Shown one piece after another: positions 38,003-49,682 of a DNA stretch of 64,000 bases. Within the stretch, counting starts at the first letter, position 1. Each line of letters begins with the position of its first letter. The DNA is from Synaphobranchus kaupii (Eukaryota; Chordata; Actinopteri; Anguilliformes; Synaphobranchidae): positions 122,997,767 to 123,061,766 of the forward strand of contig CM056376.1 in the NCBI GenBank assembly GCA_029718625.1, given 5' to 3'. The notes beneath the pieces were generated by a model. The model did no database searches. It had not been told where the DNA came from and saw only the letters and a program-made list of their open reading frames with translations. The translations under genes were made by a program, and so were the position numbers.

Positions 38003-38376
38003 CAGTACATGCCAGTGTCATGACATTGTTTAGACCATGTCAAATAATAATAATAATGTTATGGCATTTTAACTTGTCATGAGGAGCTATGCTAGTGAAA
38101 CTCAAGATTAAGTTTTCTGCTGGCATGAACATAATAACTGCATGACAGTGTCATGACATTATTTAGACCATGTCAAATAAAATGATAGCATTTTAACTTG
38201 TCATTAGTATGGCATGAGGAGCTATGCTAGTGAAACTCAAGATTAAGTTTTCTGCTGGTATGATCATAAGAACTGCATGACAGTGCATTGACATTATTTA
38301 GACCATGTCAAATAAAGTGATAGCATTTTAACTTGTCATTAGTATGTCATTAGGAGATATGATAGTGAATACCATG
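38003..38376 (+). repeat. Minisatellite, about 134-bp period, nearly three copies
   Basis: Units anchored on tgacattatttagaccatg recur near 38018, 38151 and 38286. Each unit contains gcattttaacttgtcat and, in the first two, gaaactcaagattaagtttt. The third copy is incomplete. No coding content is seen. Confidence 0.85.
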
Positions 38377-38522
38377 TCATTACATTATTTCTGAAACAAA
38401 GAACATTTTCAATTGCTGTAGACAATATGCTTCCAGGACATTCAAGGCTATGGAATTGGAGGCGATATCTGTGATAAAAGACACAAACAAGTTTATATAT
38501 GCAAATCAAACCTTTTTTTAAC

Positions 38523-38524
<2 letters not shown>

Positions 38525-38590
<66 letters not shown>
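38525..38590 (+). repeat. (TG)n microsatellite
   Basis: About 32 TG units, just downstream of the 134-bp minisatellite. Confidence 0.95.
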
Positions 38591-38591
<1 letters not shown>

Positions 38592-39026
38592 CTAACAGGT
38601 CTCAGATGTTGAGACCACGCTAAGATAATGATCTGTGTATAGACAGATGAATACATACAAGAGAGAGAGTCTGTTTGTTGTGAAGACGATGCCGTTCCTC
38701 CTCTTTATTTAAACAGCAGCAAATAAAATCATTTTCTTTCTTTTATTCTCAAAATCATTGTCATCAATGTCATAAAATACATTGTCATAAAATAATGCCA
38801 TACAATATGACAACAATAAAACTGCAGTAATAAATACTGGAAAATAATGACGCTTCTGTAAAACTGATAAAATATAATTGTAAAACAGCTACTGTATAGC
38901 TTAACAGTACAATCACGTGGGATAATATAAAGGCATAATATAATGCCTTTTCATTATAAATAACAGTAACAAATGCTACAGGTGAATGCTAAGTTGCAGA
39001 GCCCCAGCCTTATATGTCACCCTAAG

Positions 39027-39087
39027 GGCTAGTTTATACTGTGTAAAACACAGCTCATAGTGTCTCTTATGCAGTATAAACTAGGCC
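39027..39087. mobile_element. Short inverted-repeat element
   Basis: Arms ggctagtttatactg (39027-39041) and cagtataaactaggcc (39072-39087) flank about 30 bases. This resembles termini seen in small fish MITEs. It is likely a minimal or internally deleted copy. Confidence 0.5.
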
Positions 39088-39382
39088 TAAAACCTGGTCA
39101 GTAGGCTTCTGCTGTAAATGGGGATGTAGTTAGCTAAGTAGCTAGCTAGCCTATCACAAGCTTACTGTATTATAATGGTAATAATTAGCTAACGTTAGCA
39201 TGTTAGCTAAGTTAATGCAATTAGCATAACACAATCAAATGGTCGATATACTATAAAACATCACAAATATCAAGGAGCCTTGAGAACGTTATACTAATAC
39301 ATTCTAGGGCAGGATAATTGTTCATCAAAATAAATAGTAAAATAGATATTTTTATCTCTGTGAAATTCTGCTGACATTAGTC

Positions 39383-39494
39383 CGGAAGCCCTGAAAGGTG
39401 AAAAAAAAAAATATATATATCTCGTACGTACGAGATAAACTTAGGTTTTGGCCGCAAAATTACATTTTTTACCTTGCCTTCAGGGCCTCCACCG
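39383..39494. mobile_element. Foldback sequence centred on a CGTACG palindrome
   Basis: Outer arms (about 39383-39404 and 39465-39494) share a complementary GGCCCTGAAGG-type block with an adjoining A/T run. Between them lies the perfect 20-bp palindrome tatctcgtacgtacgagata (39418-39437). A related gtcgta-tgtacgac quasi-palindrome follows at about 39506-39519. It is probably a small palindromic repeat family. Confidence 0.55.
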
Positions 39495-40356
39495 TAGTAC
39501 GTTAAGTCGTATGTACGACATAGCACTGGCATTGGAGCAGTATTTCCGTAGCCTAAAACAAACTCATGAAACCAACCTGAATCTAGATGTCAGGGTGGGG
39601 AAAGAAATCTAGATGGAGAGACGTTTTGACATAAACAGACGCTAACCCTTATTAACATTCACCTGAGTGCTACACGGCATTTTGCCGACTTTTCAACACA
39701 AAAATGTTCACTGGGTAACAAAAAAAAAAAAAGGTTATTTAGTCTTCAAATGCCCATTTTGTAATTATATATCAAAATCACGCTTGGATTTTGGATTCTC
39801 GGAAGATCAGGCTAAACAAGCTGTTATTGGCGTGTGTCAAAATAAATATTCATTATTTTACGTCTCTTTTATTTATTTCAATGGGTATTTATTTCCACTC
39901 GTATTTATTTCAAGGCGTAGACTTATACATTTCAAGTAGGCATGAAAGGGGCATGTTCAGCTATGATCATTGGTTGCTCAGTCCATAAATATAAAAAACT
40001 AAATAACTTCACGTATGCGTAGTTTTATACATATAGGCTAATATAATACATATATAAGTCAGATAAACATCAGCGTATTTTGGTAGTGTATTGACAGATG
40101 CAGACTTCCCCTGAGAAAATATGCTAGCTATAACTCCCTTAATGCTGAACTAATTTTCGTGTTATAAACATCAGAAATATCTGCATAACACAGGTTACCT
40201 TATTGCCAAATTTCCCAGAACAGCTAGCATATTTGCAAAAGGCCTTTTAACGATTATAGCCTACAAGAGTCCAAATGTTGAGGTTTGTTGTTGTAAATTA
40301 ATTTATAATTTCAGAGAAATATGAATAGGCTACTATAATTTGGACGTGAACAACTA

Positions 40357-40373
40357 CCACTAGGGGGCCACCG
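40357..40373 (+). promoter_or_regulatory. CTCF-like motif
   Basis: ccactagggggccaccg matches the CTCF core closely. No gene is adjacent. It would be a candidate boundary on the 3' side of the pcdh18 domain. Confidence 0.5.
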
Positions 40374-42800
40374 TGCATAGGGTAAGCATCATTAACAAGT
40401 AGCATTGGGAATGGAACTTTGGAACAAACCGTATGGTCAGCTGACTGTTTGGAAACTGGAGACATAGCTCATGGCCCTCTCTCGATTCCTTAAAGTTACA
40501 CAATGACAAACAAAAAATACGGAGAAATCTCTTTTTCCACTCATTTGCACAGTGTCATGCGCACGCTATTTCCCTGTATGTAACTACACCGGAGGGAACG
40601 CCAAGCAAGTACTTTGATAGGACTGGAATGACATGCATGTGTTTTCCTGAGCTCAGTATGCATGATGCAACCTGTGCAGTGTGGCTTTTATTGAGGCCAC
40701 ATTCCTTCGGCCGGATTGGGATGCATTTGGGATGTAAATCATGTTTGGTAGTCAGGATGAATAGAGTGAATATATTAATCATGCCACTGGAATAAGTGAC
40801 TGAGGCGATGTGGCAGCAATATAGCCAATAAATATACATACAGAGAGAGATAACTAAGAGACTGGCAGGTGATGTGTCTCGATTAACTCCGAGAGAAAGT
40901 GTCAGCTCGTTCACGCGATGAGATAGTGACTGTCAAAGGATTAGGAAGAGTAATCAGGATTGACCTTGTGGATATAAAAAATGATGATTAAAATGGTTAA
41001 TTTGAATGCTAACTACTGTTTAAAAATTCTATATTTCAACATAAAACATGTTTTGAAACTGAAGAAAATAAAGGTTGAATTTCATACCTGTTCTGTTTTC
41101 CTTTTTATTTTTTAAACACAATGAAATGACTGATGTCATGCATTTCTTGACATAATTTCCAGTTTGTTTTAATGGGGACATAAACCAACCAAATGGTACC
41201 CAACATGTAAGTAAGGCATAGCATGTATGGGGACCATGTCCTTATACTGGATATTGATTGCCCTTGCTGTCACCATTCTTGTTTAATGGTACTGTAGTTG
41301 GGAGCATAGATGGTATCCAGGTTGCATCATCATTTCCTTGCTGGGATGTTTCCTTTGCTACATAACAATATTCTTAGTACTATAACCCCCAGTTGAACGG
41401 GTTCAGAGTGAGTATAATGAGCGTATTTACTGTATATCATCTTCTGTCTCTTCACCCAGATAACACAGAAGCTACATCTTTAATTTAGAATCTTGTTTTT
41501 TTTAACACAACATTCGACGTTCAGCCCCATATCAAATGATCAAATGCTATATTAGTTACAAAGTAAGTGCTTGAACATATTCAAAAGGTGTGAACAAAGC
41601 ACATTTCCAACAGACTTAATATGGCTCATAATTACTGGGCTATAACATATTTAAAGATTTATACCCCTCCCCCTGGCCCACGTTTTTGAACTAGGGAATG
41701 AGGCTCTATATTGGATTAATCATACATCTAACAAACATAATTATTTAAGACACAGAAATCTAATGAGAATAACAAAGTAATTATCTGTGTTATTTTTCCA
41801 ATCTTAGTCAGTGCAAAGTACCTTAGGGCAATAGGAAGAGAACAACGGGGGAGGTGTATCTCATTTATTTAGTGTTACTTTGTTCATTATTTACAATGTG
41901 CTTAGATGTTGGAAACAACTCAATGCATAACAATGCGGCATGGTCGAAACAAAGAAACGCTGTCCAATATCTGTAAGTCAAAGGTCAAACTAAAAAGCTT
42001 GAGAAACTGCCGCAGGAGAGAGAGAGAGAAAGAAAACAGACCCGGTAGACCCTTTATAGGGATGTCCATGCACACTGTCTATAACATTCAAAAGCAGGAT
42101 GGAATAATAACAGGATGCTATTTCACTGTAAAATTGCAGAAAAAGCCAATCTTACCTGGCTCACTTTTCTAAATTAGTTACAGACTGACACTGGTAGTGT
42201 TGTTTCAGAATTAAATTAAATGGGGGGGGGGGGCATTTCCTTTCATTGGCTATCATTCTGGGGCCCCTGCACGGTTTGGTGTTAGAGTGTCTGCATGATT
42301 TGTTCATGAGCTTGGAGTGGTCCGAACCGTGTCTGACTCACGCTGCTTTTCATGCACATGCATCGCAGCCCCGCCGTCAGCTCGGTTGTGGCTCTGATTT
42401 CCCGGCCAGTGGCCTGAACAAGCGACGGTTTATGCACAAAAGAGCCCGACGCGCAACATGGAACCACATTTCCAAAAACAGAGTTTGTTACAAATATAAA
42501 ATCAAAACAAAAGAGATATGTCAAAATGTCTCACGTTAATCTGACCTTTCAGCTTTCGTACGTGCTGTTGAATGCCTTTATTGTGTAATGTATTGAAATA
42601 TGACGCGTATGTGTGTGAAGTTGTGAAAGGATCACTTTTGACTGATGTCTGAAATATTACAGTCCATCTATTGATACACACTGAGTTAATGGATTCCCTA
42701 TATTTTGGATAGTGTGTTTCAACATAGAATGGCATATCTGTAGAGGGTTCACTTGCGTCCTGTGAATTCAACAGTCTGTTTTTGTCGCTTTCCACATTCT

Positions 42801-42814
42801 GTTGCTATGGCAAC
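42801..42814 (+). promoter_or_regulatory. Perfect RFX-type X-box
   Basis: GTTGCTATGGCAAC is a full palindromic X-box (GTTGCC/TATGGCAAC class) bound by RFX factors. It is not followed by a recognisable gene, so it may be an enhancer site or chance. Confidence 0.5.
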
Positions 42815-43872
42815 GGCAGGTAAATATATCTCCCATGTACAGTAAATTCCATGTGTGAATGTGTTTGCATCCCATGTATGTCTGTACACTAAACAGTGTG
42901 GTGAAGGGCTCATTTTGGAGTGAAGGCATAAGGGTGGTGGTGTGGAGATGGGCCATTCATGTCAAGGCATGCTATCCTGAGGTAGATTATTCAACAATTC
43001 AATCCAACCAAAATAAATGCACATTAAACATTAAATATTTAGAATACAGGAATTATTATGCCTTGTTTGAGAAACACATCACTATGGATATAATTTTAGG
43101 TTCAAATGACTTTGAGAGGAATTTTTAAATGCATTTGGAAATATAAATTGGTCCATAGTTCCACTTGCAATTTAAAATTCACTGACAAAAGTCACCTATA
43201 AATGTTATTTGAAATTGTGCCAGCCTGGCTACTTGCAAATTACTGAATGGAAAATGGAAAGACTCCAGTATGTATGTAACTTGAATACCTTTAAATAGTC
43301 TATGACATGGAGGATTTACATGCTTTTGACAAACTATTGCCCTCATCTGAAGCTATGAAATGGAAAAAAAAAGTGTTGTGATTTTTCAGGATAATGCCCT
43401 AATTAGGGTCACCAGCTTTACTGCACGTGACCCATATTATTTCTAACTTGCATTGCCATCCAAATCCCCAAGGGATTACTGTACACAATGGATTGTTACA
43501 ATCACCTGACTAATTAAACAATTAAGTGTGATCCTCATAAAAGCAATTAGTAATACACCTGGTAGAGGAAGGAATGAGACATGGATTGAACACCAATCAC
43601 AAAAAAAGTCTTTGAGCGACCGGACCTGCAACAGTACCTTCCTTGTACACTGCACACCGACAGAGTCAATTTATGTTTGTAACAAATCCGTACAGGCACA
43701 AAAAACAACAATAGACCAGCAAGTACACACACAAAAAAAAAACATTTGAGTACAAAAATTACACTTGGAAAAAGTGTAAAATCCTGAATTTTGTGCATTA
43801 TACATATAGCATGCAAGGAACGATGGAGCTGGTCATTTAACAGCATATCTGTGGTCGCAGACAATTCAACAA

Positions 43873-44330
43873 ATGCCACAGATTTATTTACAATTGTTCT
43901 TCCAAATTTTATTTATTCTCCAAGGAAAACCAAATATAGCTGATTTAAATCTTTTTCATACCGACACTGTGCACCTTGATGTCCTATATTATAGTTCAGT
44001 CACGGATATCATCAAACAATGCCTATTGAACTTTGAGATTGATTTCAACAATGCGACTGCATTTGTCTCAGATAATGCAAGGTGCATGCTGGAAGTCTCA
44101 AAAGGTCGATGCCATATGCAGTTCACTTAACTAGCCGTGCTCACATTGTAGCCTCAGAAGTGGATTTAGGCTATGAATTTCTATAGTTAACAAATTAATT
44201 GGAGCAGTCAAAAATATTTTCAACAAGCACTGACAAAACAGAAAGTTGGACTAAACGGTGCTTCTAAGTTGCTGAGACAAGGTATTGCATTGATACTTCC
44301 TCGAACTGAGATGAAAAAATTGCTCCAAAT
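43873..44330 (+). pseudogene. hAT-type transposase remnant
   Basis: The first open stretch includes VTDIIKQCLLNFEIDFNN and TAFVSDNARCMLEVSK, which resemble the hAT region around the second catalytic Asp (VSDNA-xYM). After the stop at 44130, shifted frames give AHIVASE and VKNIFNKH, the positions where hAT proteins have a C-x-x-H/AHxxN motif and an xVKxxF segment. Several stops and frame shifts show it is dead. Terminal repeats were not located. The assignment is from remembered family patterns, so it is moderate. Confidence 0.5.
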
Positions 44331-45439
44331 AATACTCCTATGGACATTAAAATCTCCCAAATAATGGCACAGTGTGGGAACATTGTCTGTGCTTCATTAA
44401 TGGCAATTGATGTAGATTACTGGCAAGGAGCAACACGATAATCCACTGAAAATAAGTTTGTATCATCCTCTTGCTGAGGAATGACTGAATTGCAAGTGAG
44501 AAACTGCTCTCGATAAACTAGTCCCTAGTTATGAACATATACTGCAATAACGAAATAAGCCATTCGCTCACATTTTGCAAACTTGCGGCGCGTGGCATTT
44601 AACGCATAACTGGTCACTCTTACTTATAATTTAATCACTTATCTTTTTTTTTTCATTTTTACATTTGATGTCAGTTTGTGTTGATTTAGATGAATTAATC
44701 TGAAGTAGGGACTGCACATATTAGTGATGCGGAGGATTTGCCCCTTAATTGGAAAAGGTAAAAAGTTATGCCTGTAAACATTTTACATGTTGCACTTAGA
44801 TTGGCCAGGAGATTTAAGACTTGGCATGACATTGTTTTTCTTTTCTTTAAAAAAATTAAATAAAAAAAATTCAATTAGGGTAAATATGTGGGTTCTGGAC
44901 CTGCGCCGGGGCTTGGATTTATGATTCATTCAAATGGATCTCCCACAAGGGATTCATCCATCAATGCCGCGAGTTGCCTCTGCTCCTATGATTAATGGGC
45001 TAAGCATAATAAAACTCTGTATGTTTATATCTATAAGAGCAGCCCAGGGTTACTCTGGGAGACTGGGAATATTTAAAGTAGTATTTATTGTCCCAGCAGT
45101 CACGCCAGATGATTTCGGGGGAGGTGCGATAGCTCTCCATTCAGCGTGAACTTGGGTTGCTACGGCCTCCGCCACGTGGCGACGTTACCTCATTTTCGCG
45201 TCTGCGGTCTGCTGAGCCCATTTGCGCTGTCGGTGCAGGAGGGAGCAGCGGTATTCCTGGTGATGGGAATGGCTGGTTGGTAATGGCATAGACCTGTTAG
45301 TTCGCTGAGCTTCAGCATGCTACATTAAAAGCTTGCAGTCTGTTCTTTTTTATATTTTACCCTTGGGGGGTGGGGTGGGTGTTGGAGGTGTCATCATCTT
45401 GATACTGAGAGTATATTTCTTGGGTACAGTGCAATTGGG
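44331..45439. other. Non-coding; no gene recognised
   Basis: Decaying sequence beyond the hAT remnant, then a GC-richer stretch at 45110-45300 of unknown nature. Confidence 0.6.
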
Positions 45440-45733
45440 ATTTATGCATGTGTGTGTGTGTGTGTGTATGTGCACGCATGTGTGCATACGAGTGAGTAGG
45501 TGAGTGAGTGAGTGGGTGGATGGGTAGGTTAGCGAGGGAGCCTGTGTGTGTGTGTGCATACGAATGCGTGTGCATCTGTGTGTGTGTGTGTGTGTGTGTG
45601 TGCATGCTAGTGAGTGAGCAGGTGAGTGAGTGGATGGGTAGATTAGCGAGTGAGCCTGTGTGTGTGCATATGTGTGTGTGTGCTTGTGAATGAGTAGGTG
45701 AGTGAGTGGATGGGTAGGTTATCGAGTGAGCCT

Positions 45734-45772
<39 letters not shown>

Positions 45773-45906
45773 TGTGAGTGACTAGGTGAGTGAGTGGATG
45801 GGTAGATTAGCGAGTGAGCCTGTGTGTGTGCATATGTGTGTGTGTGTGTGTGTGTGTGCTTGTGAATGAGTAGGTGAGTGAGTGGATGGGTAGGTTAGCG
45901 AGTGAG

Positions 45907-45969
<63 letters not shown>

Positions 45970-46033
45970 GTATGCATGTGTGCTTGTGAGTGAGTAGGTG
46001 AGTGAGAGGATGGGTAGGTTAGCGAGTGAGCCT

Positions 46034-46071
<38 letters not shown>

Positions 46072-46158
46072 ATGCATATGTGCTTGTGAGTGAGTTGGTA
46101 AGTGAGTGAGTGGGTGGATGGGTAGTTTAGTGAGCCTGTGTATGTGCATCTGTGTGTG
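45440..46158 (+). repeat. Compound minisatellite: GTGAGTGAGTGGATGGGTAG units alternating with (TG)n
   Basis: Seven units built on gtgagtgagtggatgggtag followed by ttagcgagtgagcctg recur near 45489, 45609, 45690, 45776, 45865, 45987 and 46087. Each is separated by a variable (TG)n tract, giving unit lengths from about 80 to 122 bp. Histidine/threonine-rich reading frames across it are artefacts of (CA)n on the opposite strand. Confidence 0.9.
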
Positions 46159-46162
46159 TTAA

Positions 46163-46431
46163 AGGATAAGTTCGCTATTTTGGACCTTGGACCCTATTTG
46201 CGGTCTGTCTTCCATGAACCTGACACATTGAGTCCATATTTTCGCTGATCGGTCCAGTATTGAGCTAGCTACAGATTTCCTGTAGGCTCTCACTGGGCTA
46301 CAATAGAAGTCAACGGGGCAATTAGAAATGTTATGGAAAAACAACGATAAATGTGCTTTCATGTACAATAAATGAGACGGGAAGCTCAGGGTGTATTGTT
46401 ACCGGTCTCAGTATGCTCTCCTGTGAAATGT
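46163..46431 (+). repeat. Left terminal inverted repeat of the 46.2-kb element
   Basis: Pairs with 47031-47278. The shared inner boundary is gagagcatactgag / acatttcacagg on the opposite strand. The left copy is longer by about 20 bases through a small indel. Confidence 0.85.
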
Positions 46432-46638
46432 ATCTCAATCCAAACATTTTTACGTGCTAGGCATGGCTTGGAAGTAAGCATTTCTCTGTTGCTTGTTTTC
46501 GCTGCTCCCGCGGAGTACTATGTGTCGGGGGTGGGGGAGCGGGAAGGTATGCCGGCCGTTTACGAAACTATCTATGTGAGCAGTCTGCGTTTGTTTACCT
46601 GCAGCAACGTAGACTACAATTTCCACAAAAAAACTTGG

Positions 46639-46789
46639 ATGATGGATGACTATAATGATTACGAAGACGAAGAATTCGATTTTGACTGACGTTACTGGCT
46701 ACAGATTTGAGCCAGAATACACGGACACGGAACTACAAGAGATGGATGATAAGAGAGCAAGAGAAGAGAGAGAGGCTGAAGTTGCGCAG
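46639..46789 (+). pseudogene. Coding-like first-exon fragment carried inside the TTAA element
   Basis: From ATG 46639 an acidic peptide MMDDYNDYEDEEFDFD runs to a stop. In the next frame, 46691-46789 reads VTGYRFEPEYTDTELQEMDD and then a charged K/R/E helix ending EVAQ before a consensus donor cag|gtaatg. A single extra base near 46686-46690 separates the two frames. It looks like a decayed first exon of a transposon-borne gene; similar acidic GYxFEPxYT starts occur, from memory, in fish transposon-associated proteins. The identity is unproven. Confidence 0.45.
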
Positions 46790-47030
46790 GTAATGTAAAT
46801 TATTACAAATGATGATTACAAACACTGCGTTACAAATAGTTCTGCTGTAGGCTACTAGCTAGTAAACTCCAACGGGAGGTCAGGATTTGTGATCAACTGC
46901 TTTTCAAGCGGCCTCTCTACAACGTAGCTAGACTGCGGAAGTTTACAGTGCGAGGTAGTGCGGTCGGAGAAATAGTTCTGTTTCAAATGGAACTGTTGTT
47001 TCAACGTTCGGTTTGCGTTTGCGATAGCCT

Positions 47031-47278
47031 ACATTTCACAGGAGAGCATACTGAGACCGTAAGAATACACACTGAGCTATAAAAGCACATATATCGTTGT
47101 TTTTCCATAACATTTCTAATTGCCCCGTTGACTTCTATTGTAGCCCAGTGAGAGCCTACAGGAAATCTGTAGCTAGCTCAATACTGGACCGATCAGCGAA
47201 AATATGGACTCAATGTGTCAGGTTCATGGAAGACAGACCGCAAATAGGGTCCAAGGTCCAAAATAGCGAATTTATCCT
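47031..47278 (-). repeat. Right terminal inverted repeat of the 46.2-kb element
   Basis: Begins acatttcacaggagagcata and ends ttatcct before TTAA. Both copies encode the same apparent 60-residue reading frame on opposite strands, which is a consequence of the inverted repeat and not a gene. Confidence 0.85.
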
Positions 47279-49109
47279 TTAAGCCACTCGAAGACAAGAT
47301 TTTGCTAGTAGAAAGAGAGGTTTGTTCTGATACCTCATGGCTTTGAAACAATATTATTTATTGCCTGGGGTGTAAATGATATACATTTACCAGTGAATTT
47401 TACACCTTTCTGGATTTATTTTTCAAACTCTATAACTTGTAGGCACCCTTATTATTAAATTGTATCCTTTTCAGCCCAAGGCTTAAACACATATTTTTTC
47501 TTGATTCACATCATTTTTACCCCTTGAGTTTTATATTATCTATGATTATTTACCTTCATCCCAGGTATCTCATACAACCTTTTGAAGTACCCTGGGGTAA
47601 CTTGTACTAATGATTGTAAACCTCCATATATTCTATCATATTGAACATGCTAAGCAAACCCCAGATCATTGGTTTGTGTGGAACTGGGTTGCTGGAGGCG
47701 AGGTTTTCTGTGAACTGTTGCCCCCTGAAACAAGGCCAGTATGTACGGGGGATTCCAATACCTGGCTGTTTCACTTTTCAAAGACAAATAAAAGAAAAAA
47801 GTATTTCCTCAGAGTGAAGGCAGCCTTCAGCGTTTTTGTTTGACAAAATGGAGAGAAAGAGGTTGAACACCTACTCAGCAGGTTTTCATTCAGCAGTCAG
47901 TTGGCGCGCAGTAAATCAGTGGGCCTTTCTCTGGCTGTTTGGGGCCGGAGGACACGGCACAACTCAGGTAGGTCATTTCATCCCACCCACGCTCTGCCCA
48001 CTCTTAAAAGGCACTGTTGCTAAACGCAAAACGGCGTGGCGGTTTGCCCGTATCATTTCTACAGTGGTCTCCATCACCAGGGGCCTCCGTTCAGCATAAA
48101 CGTTGCCTGTTTTAAACTTTGAGATACAAGTTTAAGCAGTTGTCATTTTTTTTGTCTACTACGTTATAATGCCATTGGCCTCCAGAGAGTCAAAGAGAAA
48201 GCGATAAGTCTGGGATGAGAAGAGACTTGCTAAGTCTCCCAGAGGGAATGTGACAACATGTAGTGATTAGACTTCGGTTTGCCTTGCGATAAGGTTGCTA
48301 TTTTGGAGAATTTGTGTTCATTTATTTGTCAGTGACATCACTCCTCTGACCTGACCACCCAACCCCGCCCCCCTACCTTCCTAAACATGTCTGGGTAACC
48401 AAGAAGCACCTGTGGGATGGACAAAACTTAGGGGTGGGGGATTTAATATGTTCAGGGGGGGGGAAATGTAAATGCGATACAACAAAGAAGCAAAATGTAA
48501 GTAGACAACGTTGGAGATGCTGCCGATGTGCAGAAGATGGCCCAACCTTAAGGATTTGCCTCCAGGATTGCTGCATTGGTCAGCGCATTCATTCTCATTA
48601 GGAGCCAGCTCTTTCACAGTGCCTTCAGAGATGAAATGCTAAGCACATTAAATTTATCAGAGGCTGCATGGCCTACAGCCACATATCCTTCTCCCAATGG
48701 CTTCCATCAATATGAAACCATGCAGGAAGCATCCACTTGCGTTTTATTTAAAATTCACTTTTTGGAACATCCAACAAAAAGCCTATAAGGCCTAGTTATA
48801 CGTGTATGCTTCTGATGCAATATTACCGACCCACAGGCAATAGAAAATGGCTCAGTGAATTATATTGTCTTATTGTCTTCAGTATTAATGTATCTGCAAT
48901 GCACAACTGTTCACTGTTTGTTTTTGAAGTGCTTGTGCTGTGAAGCACAGCTTTCTTGGAACAGACCAAAACAATGCTGCCCTGACTGTTGTGTGATATG
49001 ATTTGACTAGCCAAAATACTCTGTGATTGCCTCCCCTGACGTTTAGCTTTCACACATAAGCAGCCCGGCTTTGTCATTTGCGCCACAATTTGTTTCTTAT
49101 ATTTTTTGT

Positions 49110-49125
49110 CCACTAGATGGCACTG
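49110..49125 (+). promoter_or_regulatory. CTCF-like motif
   Basis: ccactagatggcactg is a close match to the CTCF core (CCACTAGATGGCAG class), in the same orientation as the sites at 28444 and 40357. Confidence 0.5.
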
Positions 49126-49680
49126 TCTCTGTATTAGCAGTGTTGCTTGCAAGTCCTGTAAGGTCAAAGGATCAGTTACTCACAGACTTGAACATGTTAT
49201 CTTCCCACTCCTTCTCCTGTTAAAAAGACATAACCTTCTAAATGTCTGAATTTCTGTTGACAGCTGTGGCTGATTTGTGATAAGAGTCTGGAAAGTGGTT
49301 TAATAAATGGGTGTTTAACCGATAGGCCCATATCTTTTCTGCTCAGTTTTTTACACTATTCACTGTAAGCCATGTCCATATTCTTGCAGTAAGTTGGAAA
49401 AAGCTATTGCAATTGCTTTTTTGTTTGCATTATTTAAAGGGTTCGGTGACAATCACATTTTGACGGACAATTTAAACCTGAGCGATTGATTAAGTGATAA
49501 AATACAGATGGTGCATAAATATGTATGTGTATGGTGTAAATCGTGGTTGGTCATCAAATTGAATATCCCCATGTACATTTTGACAATAGCTATCCGGAAT
49601 AATCTCCAGTGTACCCAAGAAAATGTGCAGGAAATAAGATTAATTCACAACTGAGTACAAATACTGAGTGCATTGTTTTG

Positions 49681-49682
49681 CG

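Larger units (their letters stand above)
39520..43872. other. Non-coding; isolated CTCF-like and RFX motifs
   Basis: Short ORFs (up to 119 codons at 40555-40914, minus strand) have no recognisable domain. The motifs at 40357 and 42801 are listed separately. Confidence 0.6.
46163..47278. mobile_element. TTAA-flanked DNA transposon (1116 bp) with about 250-bp terminal inverted repeats
   Basis: The left terminal repeat (46163-46431) and right terminal repeat (47031-47278) are highly similar in inverted orientation; both start AGGATAA(G/A)TTCGCTATT. They are flanked by TTAA at 46159-46162 and 47279-47282. The roughly 600-bp interior has no transposase but contains a coding-like fragment with a splice donor (46639-46789). 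TTAA targets with AGG-starting termini are seen in Kolobok-type elements; piggyBac termini normally start CCC. Superfamily placement is inference. Confidence 0.85.

Noticed and set aside
45350..46149. His/Thr-rich or Cys/Val-rich proteins
   Set aside because: They are translations of (CA)n/(TG)n and minisatellite units, with no coding signal.
45440..46158. CRISPR-like array with repeats and spacers
   Set aside because: The spacers are (TG)n of variable length and the context is a vertebrate minisatellite.
46159..47282. Two related 60-69 codon genes on opposite strands
   Set aside because: They are the same sequence read in the two inverted terminal repeats of a transposon.
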